A DNA stretch of 64,000 nucleotides from Natrinema salaciae (GCF_900110865.1 NZ_FOFD01000001.1:248001-312000); one strand, 5' to 3'. Shown: positions 35,743 to 45,274, counted from the first letter of the stretch. Numbers and translations: made by a program. Notes: generated by a model not told the origin, from the letters alone.

Positions 35743-36315
35743 ACACTTGCGTAACATCGGCTTGTGCTCATAAACTTTTTCTTGCACTTGCGCTTTAAAT
35801 TTACAGACTATATTTCTAACACTACAAAAAAGGGCACAATCTATGCGAATTCATTCACGAATATACGAACGTGTCGGCGGCGAAGAGGCGGACCGTAATA
35901 CCGTATTTTCCGAGGAAACCAGGCAATATCGCGCGACGGAGCGCGTTCGACGCGCGATTCGACGCTGGTCGTCCACGCGCTCGAGCCAGGGGCGGAGCAC
36001 TGTTTCGACTCCGACAGCCACGTGTTTCCCCGCTCGTAATACGCTATTACCCGGCGGGACGGCGGCTCACCGCCCGACTTGGTTCCCGTCCTCGAGTGGG
36101 CGATTCGTGTGGCGTCTCTCCCGGGTATTTTGTCGGTGCCATCCGGACACGATTCGCGGTGGTGGCGCTTCGCGCGTTCGACCGTCCGCGGAACGCCAGA
36201 TCGATCCGAATTCGTGCGGACGAGCCGTCGAATCGGACGCGGTCGTCCGGCGACGAGCCGTTTCGACCGAAGCCGAACAAACGGTGCGACGCGAACGGCC
36301 GGGGCCGATCGGCGA
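35743..36315. other. Intergenic region with AT-rich promoter
   Basis: 35750-35830 is AT-rich and holds the leftward promoter of the short beta-helix gene. The rest shows no gene. Confidence 0.5.
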
Positions 36316-38106
36316 TCAGGCGTCGCTGACGGCGTACATCTCGAACTCGTCGTTCGAGATGACCTTGTTCGTGCCCCGGTCGGTATCGAGCCCCTCGAAC
36401 GCGGCTCGCCGGTAGTTCAGTTCCTTGTAGACGGCGAACTCCTTGGTCTTGTCCCACTCGGTGACGACGAAGTAGTACTCGTCGGTGGGATAGGCGCCGC
36501 TGTAGTTGCCGTCCGAGAACCGAGTGGCGTTGACCGTCCCGGTCGACGCCGACGCGCCGCCGATGGTATCACCGCCGCCGGAGATCCCGTTGATCCCGTG
36601 ATCGTACCGGTACGGATCGTATCCCATGCCCGCGTAGGGGGTCCCGTCGGCGCCGTGCTCCAACCCGTCTTCGTAGCCGCTCATCATCTCGGGCGTCACG
36701 TGCTGGCCCGGATTGTAGATCAGCGGCGACGCGAACACCGTCATCAGGCCCAGCACGAGACAGGTTCCGAGCACCAGCGCCGTGATCGCGTTCGCGCCGG
36801 GTCTCGAGATCGTCCGCGAGAGCCCGCCCGCGAGCTGTGCCAGCGCGACGCCGGCGAGGATCGTGATGAGCACGTAAATGAAGCCGATCTGTCGGAACGC
36901 CATCGTCGGGGTCCCGACGAAGTAGACCGCGAACAGGCCGCCGAGCGGAATGAGCCCGAGCGCCAGATAGTTGACGAGCGACCGGGCTTCACCGTCGAGA
37001 CTCGTCCGACCGAGCCAGAGCGCCAGTACGAACAGGCCGACGACGAGACCGATGATCGCCGCGTCGAGAAACAGCTTCACGAACAGTTCGCTGAGACTGC
37101 CGCCGATGTCGGTCAGCGACGTCCCCCGCTGGTTGACCTCGGTCCCGGCACCGATGTCCTGTGCGAGCAGGCCGTACACGAGCCCCGACGCGGCGTTCCT
37201 GAACCGTTCGTTGCCCAGCGCCCAGAGTCCGAACATTCCACCAAGTGTGATCGTGTGCGCGTACGTCGTCGGGTGCTCGAGCATCGGATGGTCGTCGAAC
37301 CGTCGACGGGCGAGGTACTGGACGCCGCTGATCGCGCCGACGAGGATGACGACGTTGAACATCTGCTGGGGGTGGACCAGCAGGAGCGCGAGCGCGGTCA
37401 GATAGACGAGCGCGCTGAACGGCGAGAGGCCGAGCGGGAGTCGCTCGGCCGTCGCCCGACGCCGGAGGTAGGCGACGATCGCGAAGACCACGGGCGGAAC
37501 GAGAAACAGCGCGTTCGAGTTGGTGTGGATGCCCATGAACGTCGCGATGTTGTTGACTGGCAACACCATCCAGGAGACGATCGCGGCGAGCCCGACCGCC
37601 GCGCCGCCGCCGGCCACGTCGCGGACGACCAGCGGAACGAAGAGCAGAAACGGAACGAAGAGGACGACCATCCCGATCAGGAGTCCGCGCTCGATCGGGA
37701 CCCCGCCGACGAAGTGGAGGACCGTCGCGATCGCGTGCAGCCCCGGATAGAACAGCTCGTGCGGGGCGGTTCCGCCGTTGACGATGTCCCGCGTCCAGCC
37801 GAGATGCGTGAGCGCGTCGCCCATTCCGGCGAACCGATAGTTCCGGATCACGGGGAGGCTCACGATGGCCGTGACCGTCGTCGCCCCCAGCGCGATTCCG
37901 AACACCTGCTGGCGGCCGCGACAGGAGAGCGATGTCCCGACCGCGATCGCGAGCGCGATCGCGAACCCGAGCCAGGTAGTCGTCGGCGGCCCGGCGTACG
38001 CCGACGCCTCGTAGGCGGTCGCCGGATTCGCCCTCGCCACCAGAATACCCGCTGCGAGCGCGAGAAATCCGATCGCGACCGTCACGTTGAGCGTCGATCG
38101 TCTCAT
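36316..38106 (-). CDS. Polytopic membrane protein of the glycan region
   Basis: A 596-residue integral membrane protein with about 12-13 hydrophobic helices and a C-terminal extracytoplasmic domain (about residues 470-596, with NATRF and NYSGA sequons). Motifs such as GDALTHLGWTRDIVNGG and FYPGLHAIATVLHFVGGVPIERG in the first loops resemble archaeal GT-C-like or polymerase-like proteins, but I cannot assign a family. Context favours glycan polymerisation or transfer. The ATG overlaps the stop of a 14-codon upstream ORF (ATGA), and a variant ATAACAAACC element lies 30 nt before that ORF. Confidence 0.75.
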   Translation of the reverse strand: MRRSTLNVTVAIGFLALAAGILVARANPATAYEASAYAGPPTTTWLGFAIALAIAVGTSLSCRGRQQVFGIALGATTVTAIVSLPVIRNYRFAGMGDALTHLGWTRDIVNGGTAPHELFYPGLHAIATVLHFVGGVPIERGLLIGMVVLFVPFLLFVPLVVRDVAGGGAAVGLAAIVSWMVLPVNNIATFMGIHTNSNALFLVPPVVFAIVAYLRRRATAERLPLGLSPFSALVYLTALALLLVHPQQMFNVVILVGAISGVQYLARRRFDDHPMLEHPTTYAHTITLGGMFGLWALGNERFRNAASGLVYGLLAQDIGAGTEVNQRGTSLTDIGGSLSELFVKLFLDAAIIGLVVGLFVLALWLGRTSLDGEARSLVNYLALGLIPLGGLFAVYFVGTPTMAFRQIGFIYVLITILAGVALAQLAGGLSRTISRPGANAITALVLGTCLVLGLMTVFASPLIYNPGQHVTPEMMSGYEDGLEHGADGTPYAGMGYDPYRYDHGINGISGGGDTIGGASASTGTVNATRFSDGNYSGAYPTDEYYFVVTEWDKTKEFAVYKELNYRRAAFEGLDTDRGTNKVISNDEFEMYAVSDA

Positions 38107-38147
38107 GCGCTCTCACCGGACGCGTACGGACCAGTCTCGATGCCCAT
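38103..38147 (-). CDS. Putative 14-codon upstream ORF
   Basis: ATG 38147 encodes MGIETGPYASGESA and its TGA overlaps the ATG of the membrane protein gene. It begins 30 nt after the ATAACAAACC element, where a leaderless message would start. Confidence 0.4.
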   Translation of the reverse strand: MGIETGPYASGESA

Positions 38148-38176
38148 GTGTTGCTCCACTCGTCGGCCCTGTCGGG

Positions 38177-38186
38177 GTTTGTTATA
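38177..38186 (-). promoter_or_regulatory. ATAACAAAGC-type element (variant ATAACAAACC)
   Basis: One mismatch to the shared element; located 30 nt before the uORF of the 36316-38106 gene. Confidence 0.5.
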
Positions 38187-38469
38187 CGGAACCTACCCGC
38201 GAAACCACCAGCAGGGACCGGTTACGCGCCCGTCAGACCGACCGCCGAATCGAGCCCGATTACCGTCACGCTTCCCGCTCGAGTTGGCGAGTCGATCGCC
38301 GATCACACACGGACGGCGATTCCGAGGATAGTCCAGGATCGAGTATGCGTCCCCTATCGGCTCCGAACGGTCGTCTATGAATCGCTTTCTCGATTTCCGA
38401 TCGATCAACGGTTCTGCCGGTTTTTGTAGCCGGTCGTGATCCGATCGTCCAACGAGGAATCCCGCTCGC
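38187..38469. other. Divergent intergenic region
   Basis: No gene. A TATA-like GGTTTTTGTAG (38418-38428) and a GAGGA sequence (38452-38456) precede the PP-loop gene. Confidence 0.4.
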
Positions 38470-39777
38470 ATGTCATCGATCATCATCGACCGAATTGCAG
38501 TCGACGACGGAACCCTCGAGTGTTCGGTTCGGCCTTCGCCCGACCTCGAGCGGTTCTTCACGGACGAATCGTTCCGTACCAGTTACGACACGTCGATCGC
38601 GGACGTGCCGGAGGGTGTGCTCGCGATCCCCGTCCTCGCGCAGGTCTGTCCGGTCGCGTGGGCCAACGGGGCCGACGTCTACGTCGACGAGGTCGACGCG
38701 ACGTTCGCTCGGGCGCTCGAGGACGTGAAAGCGTCGCTGTGCGAGATGCACGACTTCCTCGAGGGGGGGACACTCTACGCGCGGCGGACGATCGAGCCCG
38801 AGCCCGAGCCGAGCGACGAGAGCGGATTGCTCTTTACCGGCGGCGTCGACTCGACGTGTTCGTACGTCCGCCACCGCGAGGAGTCGCCGGCGCTGGTCAG
38901 CATCCGGGGCTGGACGATCAGCCCGGACCCCGCCGACGACGAGAAGTGGGACGCCCTCAGGACGCGCGTCGCCGACTTCGCCGACGACCACGGCTGCGAG
39001 ACCGAGTTCGTCGACTCGAACATGCTCTCGTTCCTCGATCACCCCATGCTGTTGGCCCACTACAAGCGCTACGTCGACGGCGGCTGGTACAGCTCCGTCG
39101 GCCACGGGCTGGGGCTGCTCGGCCTCTGCGCGCCCGCGGCCTACGCGCGCGGGATGGAAGACCTCTACGTCGCCGCGACTCACTGGGAGGGGATCGACCT
39201 CGAGTGGGGGTCCCGCCCCGATATCGACGAGCACGTCCGGTGGGCCGGCACGCGGTGTCACCACGACGCCTACGAACTCACTCGCCAGGAGCGCCTCGAC
39301 GTCATCGCCGACTACGTCCGCAGCGAGGACCCGACGCTCCAGCTCCAGACCTGTAACGACCAGATGGCGGGCAACTGCGGCGAATGTGAAAAGTGTTACC
39401 GCACTGCAGTCGGGCTCCGCCTCTCGGGGCTCGAGCCGGCCGAGCACGGCTATCCGTTCTCGGACGCGGACTACCCGCGACTCCGGCGCTCGCTCGAGCG
39501 CGGCGACTGGGTCCTCGGGCAAGACGAGCGCTACATGTGGGCGGACATCCGCGATCGCGCTCGCCGGACGGAGCCGGCCACGCCGGCCGAACGGACGTTC
39601 TTCGAGTGGCTCGAGGCCGCGGATCTGGACGAGCTCATCTCCGCGTCGGCGCCGCCGCTCAGCCATCGCCTCCTCCGGGCCGGCGCGAGAAACGCCCCCA
39701 CGACCGTCTACAACGTCGCTTACCCGGCCTGGATCACGGCGAAGGCCGGCCTTCGTCGCGTGCGCTCCGATCGCTAG
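38470..39777 (+). CDS. PP-loop ATPase (QueC/asparagine-synthase-like fold) with zinc cluster
   Basis: A 435-residue protein. After an N-terminal domain of about 115 residues comes the PP-loop LLFTGGVDSTCS (120-131), which binds ATP in N-type ATP pyrophosphatases. A C-terminal motif TCNDQMAGNCGECEKCYRT (about 293-312) resembles the zinc site of QueC-like enzymes. These enzymes adenylate a carboxyl or similar group and replace it with a nitrogen or sulfur nucleophile. In this glycan context it might amidate a sugar acid, but that is inference. It is not linked to queuosine/archaeosine genes here. Confidence 0.78.
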   Translation: MSSIIIDRIAVDDGTLECSVRPSPDLERFFTDESFRTSYDTSIADVPEGVLAIPVLAQVCPVAWANGADVYVDEVDATFARALEDVKASLCEMHDFLEGGTLYARRTIEPEPEPSDESGLLFTGGVDSTCSYVRHREESPALVSIRGWTISPDPADDEKWDALRTRVADFADDHGCETEFVDSNMLSFLDHPMLLAHYKRYVDGGWYSSVGHGLGLLGLCAPAAYARGMEDLYVAATHWEGIDLEWGSRPDIDEHVRWAGTRCHHDAYELTRQERLDVIADYVRSEDPTLQLQTCNDQMAGNCGECEKCYRTAVGLRLSGLEPAEHGYPFSDADYPRLRRSLERGDWVLGQDERYMWADIRDRARRTEPATPAERTFFEWLEAADLDELISASAPPLSHRLLRAGARNAPTTVYNVAYPAWITAKAGLRRVRSDR

Positions 39778-39869
39778 CACCTCTCGGCGACCCGTCCCGG
39801 TGGTCCCCCCACCGTCTTCCGCCCGGCACGCTTTTGCCGCCCTATGTTAACGGATACCAATATGGTGCG

Positions 39870-41267
39870 ATGGACGTAGCATTCGACGATCTGGCTTCGG
39901 TCCTGCTCGAGCACGCCCAGGACAAACTCGCGATCGTCGACGAGGCGGGCGCGTACGTCTACGTCAACGAGGCGAGCCGCGCGCTCCTCGGATACGAGCC
40001 GGAGCGACTCGTCGGCGAGCACGGCCTCGACTACGTCCATCCGGAGGACAGGCGGACGGTCGCGGAGCGGTTCGAGCGGATCGGCGGGGCGTGCGCGTCG
40101 TCGGCGACGGTCCGGTATCGCCACGCGACCCGAAGCGGCGGGTGGGTCTGGCTGGAAAGTCGGTTCACGGCCCTGCCGGACGAGACCCTCGACGGCTACG
40201 TCGTCAGTTCGCGAGACATCACGGAGCTGGTGACCGCGGAGCGGGATCGCCGCGACGCCGAAAGTCGGCTTCGGACGATCGCCGGGGCGGTCGGCGATGT
40301 CCTGTGGATATTCGACGGCGACTGGAGCGAACTCCTGTTCGTCAACCCGGCCTACGAGGACGTCTTCGGGCAGTCCGTCGCGGAACTCGAGGCGGAGCCG
40401 CGGGGATTTCTGGCGGTCGTCCATCCCGACGACGTCTCCCGCGTCCGGAGGGCGATGGACCGCGCGTCGGCCGGCGAAGCCATCGACGTCGAGTACCGCG
40501 TCGACCCGGACGCGGACTACGGCCGCTGGGTCTGGGTCCGGGCCGAGCCGATCGTCGAGGACGGCGACGTCGTCCGGATCGTCGGCTTCTCGCGCGATAT
40601 CACCGGCCGGCGGCGGCGGGAACGGCAACTCGCGGTCATGGACAACCTCCTTCGGCACAACCTGCGGAACGATCTGGCCGTCATCCTCGGCAACGCCGAG
40701 TGTATCGCCGGGGAGACCGGCGACCCGTCTCGCGGGCGCGCGGAGACCATCCGCCGACAGGGCCGAGAACTCCTCGAGAGCGCCGACAAGCAACGCGAGA
40801 TCATCGACCTCCTCACGGCTCGACCGATTCCGTCGTCGATCGATCTCGCTGCCATCGTCGCCGACGCGGTCGAGACGATCGAGGAGCGACATCCCGACGC
40901 AGCGATCGAAACGACGTGTCCGGAGTCGGCGATCGCGCGGGGCCTCCACGAGATCGAGTCGGCCGTGACTGAACTGCTCGAGAACGCCGTGCGCCACGGA
41001 ACGGACGATCCGCCGGCGCTGTCGGTCGCCGTGCGCGCCGACCGGGAGACGGTCGCGGTCGAAATTCGGGATCGGTGTCCGCCGATCCCGGAGGTCGAGT
41101 TTCGCGTCCTGACCGGCGACTGGGAGATGAACGACGTCTATCACACGTCCGGCCTCGGACTGTGGCTCGTCTACTGGATCGTCGACCTCTCGGACGGCGA
41201 CATCTCGTTCGACCGATCGGAGACGGGGAACACGATTACCGTGACGCTCCCGCGAGAACAGTCGTAG
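39870..41267 (+). CDS. PAS-PAS sensor histidine kinase
   Basis: A 465-residue soluble kinase. PAS1 is residues about 8-120, PAS2 about 135-248. The phosphoacceptor is His263 in NLLRHNLRNDLAVILGNAE, the haloarchaeal HisKA variant. The ATPase domain has ELLENAVRHG (N box) and GLGLWLVYWIV (G box). ATG 39870 follows a TATA-like CTATGTTAAC by about 24-27 nt (leaderless). No response regulator is adjacent, as is usual for haloarchaeal kinases. Confidence 0.9.
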   Translation: MDVAFDDLASVLLEHAQDKLAIVDEAGAYVYVNEASRALLGYEPERLVGEHGLDYVHPEDRRTVAERFERIGGACASSATVRYRHATRSGGWVWLESRFTALPDETLDGYVVSSRDITELVTAERDRRDAESRLRTIAGAVGDVLWIFDGDWSELLFVNPAYEDVFGQSVAELEAEPRGFLAVVHPDDVSRVRRAMDRASAGEAIDVEYRVDPDADYGRWVWVRAEPIVEDGDVVRIVGFSRDITGRRRRERQLAVMDNLLRHNLRNDLAVILGNAECIAGETGDPSRGRAETIRRQGRELLESADKQREIIDLLTARPIPSSIDLAAIVADAVETIEERHPDAAIETTCPESAIARGLHEIESAVTELLENAVRHGTDDPPALSVAVRADRETVAVEIRDRCPPIPEVEFRVLTGDWEMNDVYHTSGLGLWLVYWIVDLSDGDISFDRSETGNTITVTLPREQS

Positions 41268-41285
41268 GGTCGGGACGCGTCGTCG

Positions 41286-42878
41286 TTACTCCATGTAGCC
41301 GAGCCCCTTCAGCCGATCTTCGACGTCGTCGAAGTCCTCGTCCACCGTCTCGCTGTTCTCGATCTGCGTGACCGACGTGCGCTCGACCTTGGTCTCCGCG
41401 GGCGTCCCCGCCTCGTCGAAGGCGTCGAACAGCACGCGCCCGTCGGCGTTTTCCGGCACCGGTTCGCCGATCCCGTGAAGCAGGGTCGGGGCGATATCGA
41501 CCACTCGAGCGCCCCGCAGCGTCGCGCCGGGCGCGACCGAGGGGCCGCGACAGAGGACGATCCCCTCGCTGCGGTGGCTCGCGTCGTACGTTCCGGTGTC
41601 GCCGAGCACCGTGTCCGACATCCCGCTTCGGGACTCGTACGCCCCCCGCCCGCCGACGACCAGGTCCGGCGACCGGTCGTCCGTCGGGAACAGGTCGTCC
41701 CCGTCGTGAACCTCGAGCAGCGGGTCGCCGTCCTCGCCGGTCGCCGACTCGAACGTGGCTCTGATATCGGCCTTTACCTGCGGCAGTTCGCTCGGCGAGA
41801 CGACGCCGTTGTCGAAGCGCTCGGTGTCGTTGATGTAGCAGTTGCCCGTGTCGTGAACGAACGCGACGGTACGGTCGTAGTCCACGTCGTAGAGGGAGTG
41901 ATCGCCGGGAATCTGTTCGGCGACCGAGTCGACCAGTCGACGAGGCAGCGACTGGACGAGGGTCTCTTCGGTGATCCCGACGCGATTGAGTGCGCCCGTG
42001 ATGGAGTCCCGGGAGATCCCGAGGCTCGCGAGCGCGCCGCGAGTGCCCTCGTCCTCGCGGCGGAACAGGTACCCCTCCTGCTCGAGGATGCGATTGACGT
42101 AGACGAGCTCCTCGATCGGACCGAAGCCGTGGTCGGAGACGACGTAGAGATCCGCGTCGTGGTCGTCCGTGTACTCGATGACCTCGCCGAGCACCTGGTC
42201 GAGTTTCTTGTAGTGGGCGAGCAGGCGGTCCCCGTCCCAGATGAGGTGCTGGAACCGGTCGGGCGCGGTGTAGACGAAGAAGAACAGCTGCCAGTCGTCG
42301 CCGGCGCGGTCCATCTGAATCCGCATCAGTTCGCGCCGTTTCGCGAGCATGTCGTCGACGGCAGCCTCGAAGTCGTCCAGTCGGTCGGCGTACTCGGGAT
42401 AGTCGAGGCTGATCTCGTAGTTCGGGATGCGGGATTCGATCTCGTCCTGGAGATCGGGCGGATGCGTGAACTCCCGATCCGTCGACGGCGTCATCATCCC
42501 CGTGACCATGGTGCCGTCGATCTCGCGGGCCGGATACGTCATCGGGACGTTGCCGACGTGGGCTGGCCCGAGCTGGTCCCAGAGGGCCGGCTGTGCGAGA
42601 TCCCGGCTCGTGTACATCTCGTGGCTGTATTCCGAAGACAGGTTCTGGAACCCGTATATTCCGTGTTTGTCCGGCCAGACGCCAGTCGCGATCGACGGCC
42701 ACGCAAGCGGCGTCGTCGGGGGGCGAGTGCTGTCGAGCGTTCCGGATGCGCCCTCCTCACGCATCCGGGCGATGTTCGGGAGTTCACCCTCGTCGCTCCA
42801 TTGCTCGATGAGTCTCCACGGCACGCCGTCGAGTCCGAGCACGAACGCTCGCTCGGAGGGAGTCGTAGATCCGCTCAT
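41286..42878 (-). CDS. Alkaline phosphatase superfamily protein (second copy)
   Basis: A 530-residue protein related to the 17206-18834 product. It has FVLGLDGVPW (metal Asp), STRPPTTPLAWPSIATGVWPD (nucleophile region), VVSDHGFGPIEE (metal Asp-His) and ends EDRLKGLGYME. No signal peptide is evident. It probably hydrolyses or transfers a phosphoester in glycan metabolism, but the substrate is unknown. An exact ATAACAAAGC element lies 56 nt upstream of the ATG, giving a predicted short leader of about 30 nt, unlike most members of this set. Confidence 0.82.
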   Translation of the reverse strand: MSGSTTPSERAFVLGLDGVPWRLIEQWSDEGELPNIARMREEGASGTLDSTRPPTTPLAWPSIATGVWPDKHGIYGFQNLSSEYSHEMYTSRDLAQPALWDQLGPAHVGNVPMTYPAREIDGTMVTGMMTPSTDREFTHPPDLQDEIESRIPNYEISLDYPEYADRLDDFEAAVDDMLAKRRELMRIQMDRAGDDWQLFFFVYTAPDRFQHLIWDGDRLLAHYKKLDQVLGEVIEYTDDHDADLYVVSDHGFGPIEELVYVNRILEQEGYLFRREDEGTRGALASLGISRDSITGALNRVGITEETLVQSLPRRLVDSVAEQIPGDHSLYDVDYDRTVAFVHDTGNCYINDTERFDNGVVSPSELPQVKADIRATFESATGEDGDPLLEVHDGDDLFPTDDRSPDLVVGGRGAYESRSGMSDTVLGDTGTYDASHRSEGIVLCRGPSVAPGATLRGARVVDIAPTLLHGIGEPVPENADGRVLFDAFDEAGTPAETKVERTSVTQIENSETVDEDFDDVEDRLKGLGYME

Positions 42879-42933
42879 GATTGTGGTATGAGACGTCCGA
42901 GACGCCTGCTGTCCCGTTGGATGGCCGATGATC

Positions 42934-42943
42934 GCTTTGTTAT
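42934..42943 (-). promoter_or_regulatory. ATAACAAAGC element
   Basis: Exact copy, leftward, in front of the 41286-42878 gene. It is arranged back-to-back with the rightward copy at 43086. Confidence 0.6.
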
Positions 42944-43085
42944 AGAGAGGTTTCAGGCGACGTTCGGTCCTCGACAGCGCTGTTCGGTTCCGTTACTGCG
43001 CCGCTCGGCGCTCGTCTCTCTCCCGCCGCTTCGCGTCCGTCTCGTGCCCCTGACGGGACTCGACCACGGGTTCTACAGGGCGTCC

Positions 43086-43095
43086 ATAACAAAGC
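43086..43095 (+). promoter_or_regulatory. ATAACAAAGC element
   Basis: Exact copy, rightward; its end is 24 nt before ATG 43119, the start of a 14-codon ORF that overlaps the deacetylase start. Confidence 0.65.
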
Positions 43096-43118
43096 CACTC
43101 AAACGCGACCGTCCGGAT

Positions 43119-43163
43119 ATGAAACGCGTTCAATCGTGGTGGGATCCGTGGGCAGCGTCGTAA
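43119..43163 (+). CDS. Putative 14-codon upstream ORF
   Basis: Encodes MKRVQSWWDPWAAS, starting exactly where a leaderless transcript from the 43086 element would begin and overlapping the first codons of the deacetylase gene in another frame. It contains three tryptophans, which is unusual for a chance peptide of this length. Confidence 0.4.
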   Translation: MKRVQSWWDPWAAS

Positions 43164-44086
43164 TTTCCCTCGACGCCGAGCTCGGCTGGGGCTTTCACGA
43201 CCTCGCCGAGCCGCCGACGGAACGCGTCGAGGCCGGCCGCCGCGGCTGGTCGGTCATGGTCGAACTGTTCGAGGAATTCGACGTGCCGGCGACGTGGGCC
43301 GTGGTGGGGCATCTCATGCTCGAGTCCTGTGACGAAACCCACGCCGACCATCCGGCACCGGCGGGCTGGTTCGAACGCGAGCGGACCGACTGGGCCGCCC
43401 GCGACGACCTCCGGTTCGGTCCCGACCTCGTCGCCGATATCCTCGAGTCCGACGTCGACCACGAGTTCGCGAGCCACTCCTTTTCGCACGTGTTGTTCGG
43501 CCGCCCGGAGACGGACCGCGAACTCGCCGACGCCGAACTCGAGCGCAGTCGCGAACTCGCGGCCGAGTGGAACCAGTCGATCGACTCGTTCGTCTACCCG
43601 CGCAACGACATCGGGCACCGCGACGTGCTGGCCGACCACGGAATCGCGGCCTATCGGGGGGGCTCACCGACCCGAGACGGCGTCCGCGGCGTCTTCGACT
43701 CGACGATCCGCGATCGGTCGATGCTGGTCGACCCGGCCGTCGACGAACACGGCCTGGTCAACGTTCCGGCCTCGATGTTCCTCTTCGGGTTCGAGGGGCC
43801 GGCACGGACGGTCGCAGAGTCGATCTGGGAGGACCCGATGGTCGCCCTGGCCCGCCGCGGGATCGACGAGGCCGCGCACACGGACGGGCTCTTCCACATG
43901 TGGCTCCATCCCAACAACCTGACACACGAGCGGGACGACCGGCGGATGCGCGCGATCCTCTCGCACCTCGATAGCCAGCGATCCGCGACCGATCTCACCG
44001 TCGAGACGATGGCCGACGTCGCCCGCAGAGTCGCGGGACCTCTGTGCGTTGACGAACGGGCGACCGCGGGCTGGAGCGACGACTGA
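43136..44086 (+). CDS. Polysaccharide deacetylase family protein
   Basis: A protein of about 316 residues of the NodB-homology fold. It has VVISLDAELGWGFHD (catalytic/metal Asp), EFASHSFSHVLFG (metal-binding HxxxxH-type motif) and FVYPRNDIGH. It would remove N-acetyl groups from a GlcNAc-type sugar, here with a seeming cytoplasmic location because no signal is present. The start is one of the GTG codons at 43136, 43139 or 43148; no ATG is available before the conserved VVISLDAE strand. The next gene is independent, with its own ATAACAAAGC element. Confidence 0.82.
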   Translation: MVGSVGSVVISLDAELGWGFHDLAEPPTERVEAGRRGWSVMVELFEEFDVPATWAVVGHLMLESCDETHADHPAPAGWFERERTDWAARDDLRFGPDLVADILESDVDHEFASHSFSHVLFGRPETDRELADAELERSRELAAEWNQSIDSFVYPRNDIGHRDVLADHGIAAYRGGSPTRDGVRGVFDSTIRDRSMLVDPAVDEHGLVNVPASMFLFGFEGPARTVAESIWEDPMVALARRGIDEAAHTDGLFHMWLHPNNLTHERDDRRMRAILSHLDSQRSATDLTVETMADVARRVAGPLCVDERATAGWSDD

Positions 44087-44126
44087 AGGTAGCCGCTACT
44101 CGCCCGCCAGCGCGGGTACGACGACG

Positions 44127-44136
44127 ATAACAAAGC
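44127..44136 (+). promoter_or_regulatory. ATAACAAAGC element
   Basis: Exact copy; its end is 26 nt before ATG 44162 of the oxidoreductase/DUF362/epimerase operon. Confidence 0.65.
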
Positions 44137-44161
44137 CCGCTGCCGGTCCGTTCTCGGACAG

Positions 44162-45274
44162 ATGGCACCAACGCTTCTGAATCGATTGACCGACTCGAGT
44201 GCACTGTCCCTCGGGGTGCTCGGCGTCGGAAACATCGGCATGGTACACCTGAAATCGGCGGTCGCGATGCCCGGCGTCGAGGTAGCGGCGGCCGCCGACG
44301 CCGTTCCCGAGAACCGCGACCGCGCCGAACGAGTCGGCGCGTCCCGTACCTACGACGACTACGCGGCGCTGCTCGAGTCCGAGGAGCTGGACGCGGCGGT
44401 CGTCGCGCTCCCGCCGTTCCTCCACGCGGACGCCGTCGAGCGCGCCGCCGAGGTCGGCGTCAACGTCTTCGTCGAGAAACCGCTCGCCCGCTCGACCGCG
44501 GAGGCCGACGAACTGCTCGCGGCCGCCCGCGAGGCGGGGATCGCCGTCGGCGTCGACCACACGTTGCGCTACCAGCCCGACATGGCCGGTGTCAAGGAGG
44601 CCTACGACGAGGGCAGCGTCGGCCACGTCCCCTACGCCTCGATCACGCGGCTCAACGACGGCCCGCTCGGCCGGCCGCCGGCCGACGACGCGCCGCCGTC
44701 GTGGCCGCTGGACGCCGACGCGACCGGCGGCGGCTCCCTGCTCGAGCTGGGCGTCCACTGCTTCGACGTCCTCGAGTGGCTGTTCGGCGAGCTCGAGGTC
44801 CGGGACGCGTCGATGGGGCGGACCCTCGAGATCGACGTCGAGGACGCCGCGACCGTCCTCATGGACGCGCCGGAGACGGGAACGACGATCACGCTCCACT
44901 GCGGCTCCTACCAGTGGGAGCAGCTCCCGGAAGTCAACACCCGGCTGCGCCTCGAGGGCGTGACGGGGACGATCAGCAACCAGGACCACTTACCGGGGAA
45001 CTTCTACGCGGGCGCGGCCACGTCGGCCCTCTCGAACGTCGCCAGTCGCCTCACGAGCGACGAGCCGGACGTCTTCGGCCCGACCTTCTACCTGCAGGCG
45101 CACTACGACGCGCTGGCGGACTTCTGTGACGCCGTCCGCGAGGGCGAGCGGCCGCCGGTCGACGGGACCGACGGTCGTCGCACGCTGGCCCTCGCCGAAC
45201 GGGCCTACGACCTGGCCGCCGAGGCGGACGACGACGAGATCGACGGCCTCGAGACCCCGGAGGTGACCCTATGA
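44162..45274 (+). CDS. Gfo/Idh/MocA family oxidoreductase
   Basis: A 370-residue NAD(P)-dependent sugar oxidoreductase. It has the Rossmann motif LGVLGVGNIGMVHLKS, the FVEKPLARS lysine motif, and GGGSLLELGVHCFDVLEWLFG in the substrate domain. It likely oxidises a hexose or nucleotide-sugar ring position. It is first in a three-gene operon; its TGA overlaps the next ATG. A second family member at 52598-53620 lies in the Wbp-like operon. Substrate unknown. Confidence 0.88.
   Translation: MAPTLLNRLTDSSALSLGVLGVGNIGMVHLKSAVAMPGVEVAAAADAVPENRDRAERVGASRTYDDYAALLESEELDAAVVALPPFLHADAVERAAEVGVNVFVEKPLARSTAEADELLAAAREAGIAVGVDHTLRYQPDMAGVKEAYDEGSVGHVPYASITRLNDGPLGRPPADDAPPSWPLDADATGGGSLLELGVHCFDVLEWLFGELEVRDASMGRTLEIDVEDAATVLMDAPETGTTITLHCGSYQWEQLPEVNTRLRLEGVTGTISNQDHLPGNFYAGAATSALSNVASRLTSDEPDVFGPTFYLQAHYDALADFCDAVREGERPPVDGTDGRRTLALAERAYDLAAEADDDEIDGLETPEVTL

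Noticed and set aside
36079-38331. 750-codon plus-strand frame opposite the polytopic membrane protein
   Set aside because: Arg/Glu-rich mirror of hydrophobic codons; the minus frame has transmembrane helices and a promoter element.
38470-39777. Calling the PP-loop protein WbpG (sugar amidotransferase)
   Set aside because: It lacks the N-terminal cysteine-rich opening of that family and no HisH/HisF-like partners are present; the zinc cluster looks more like QueC.
41475-43163. 562-codon plus-strand frame across the phosphatase-superfamily gene
   Set aside because: Antisense shadow; only its last 14 in-frame codons from ATG 43119 are kept as a possible uORF.
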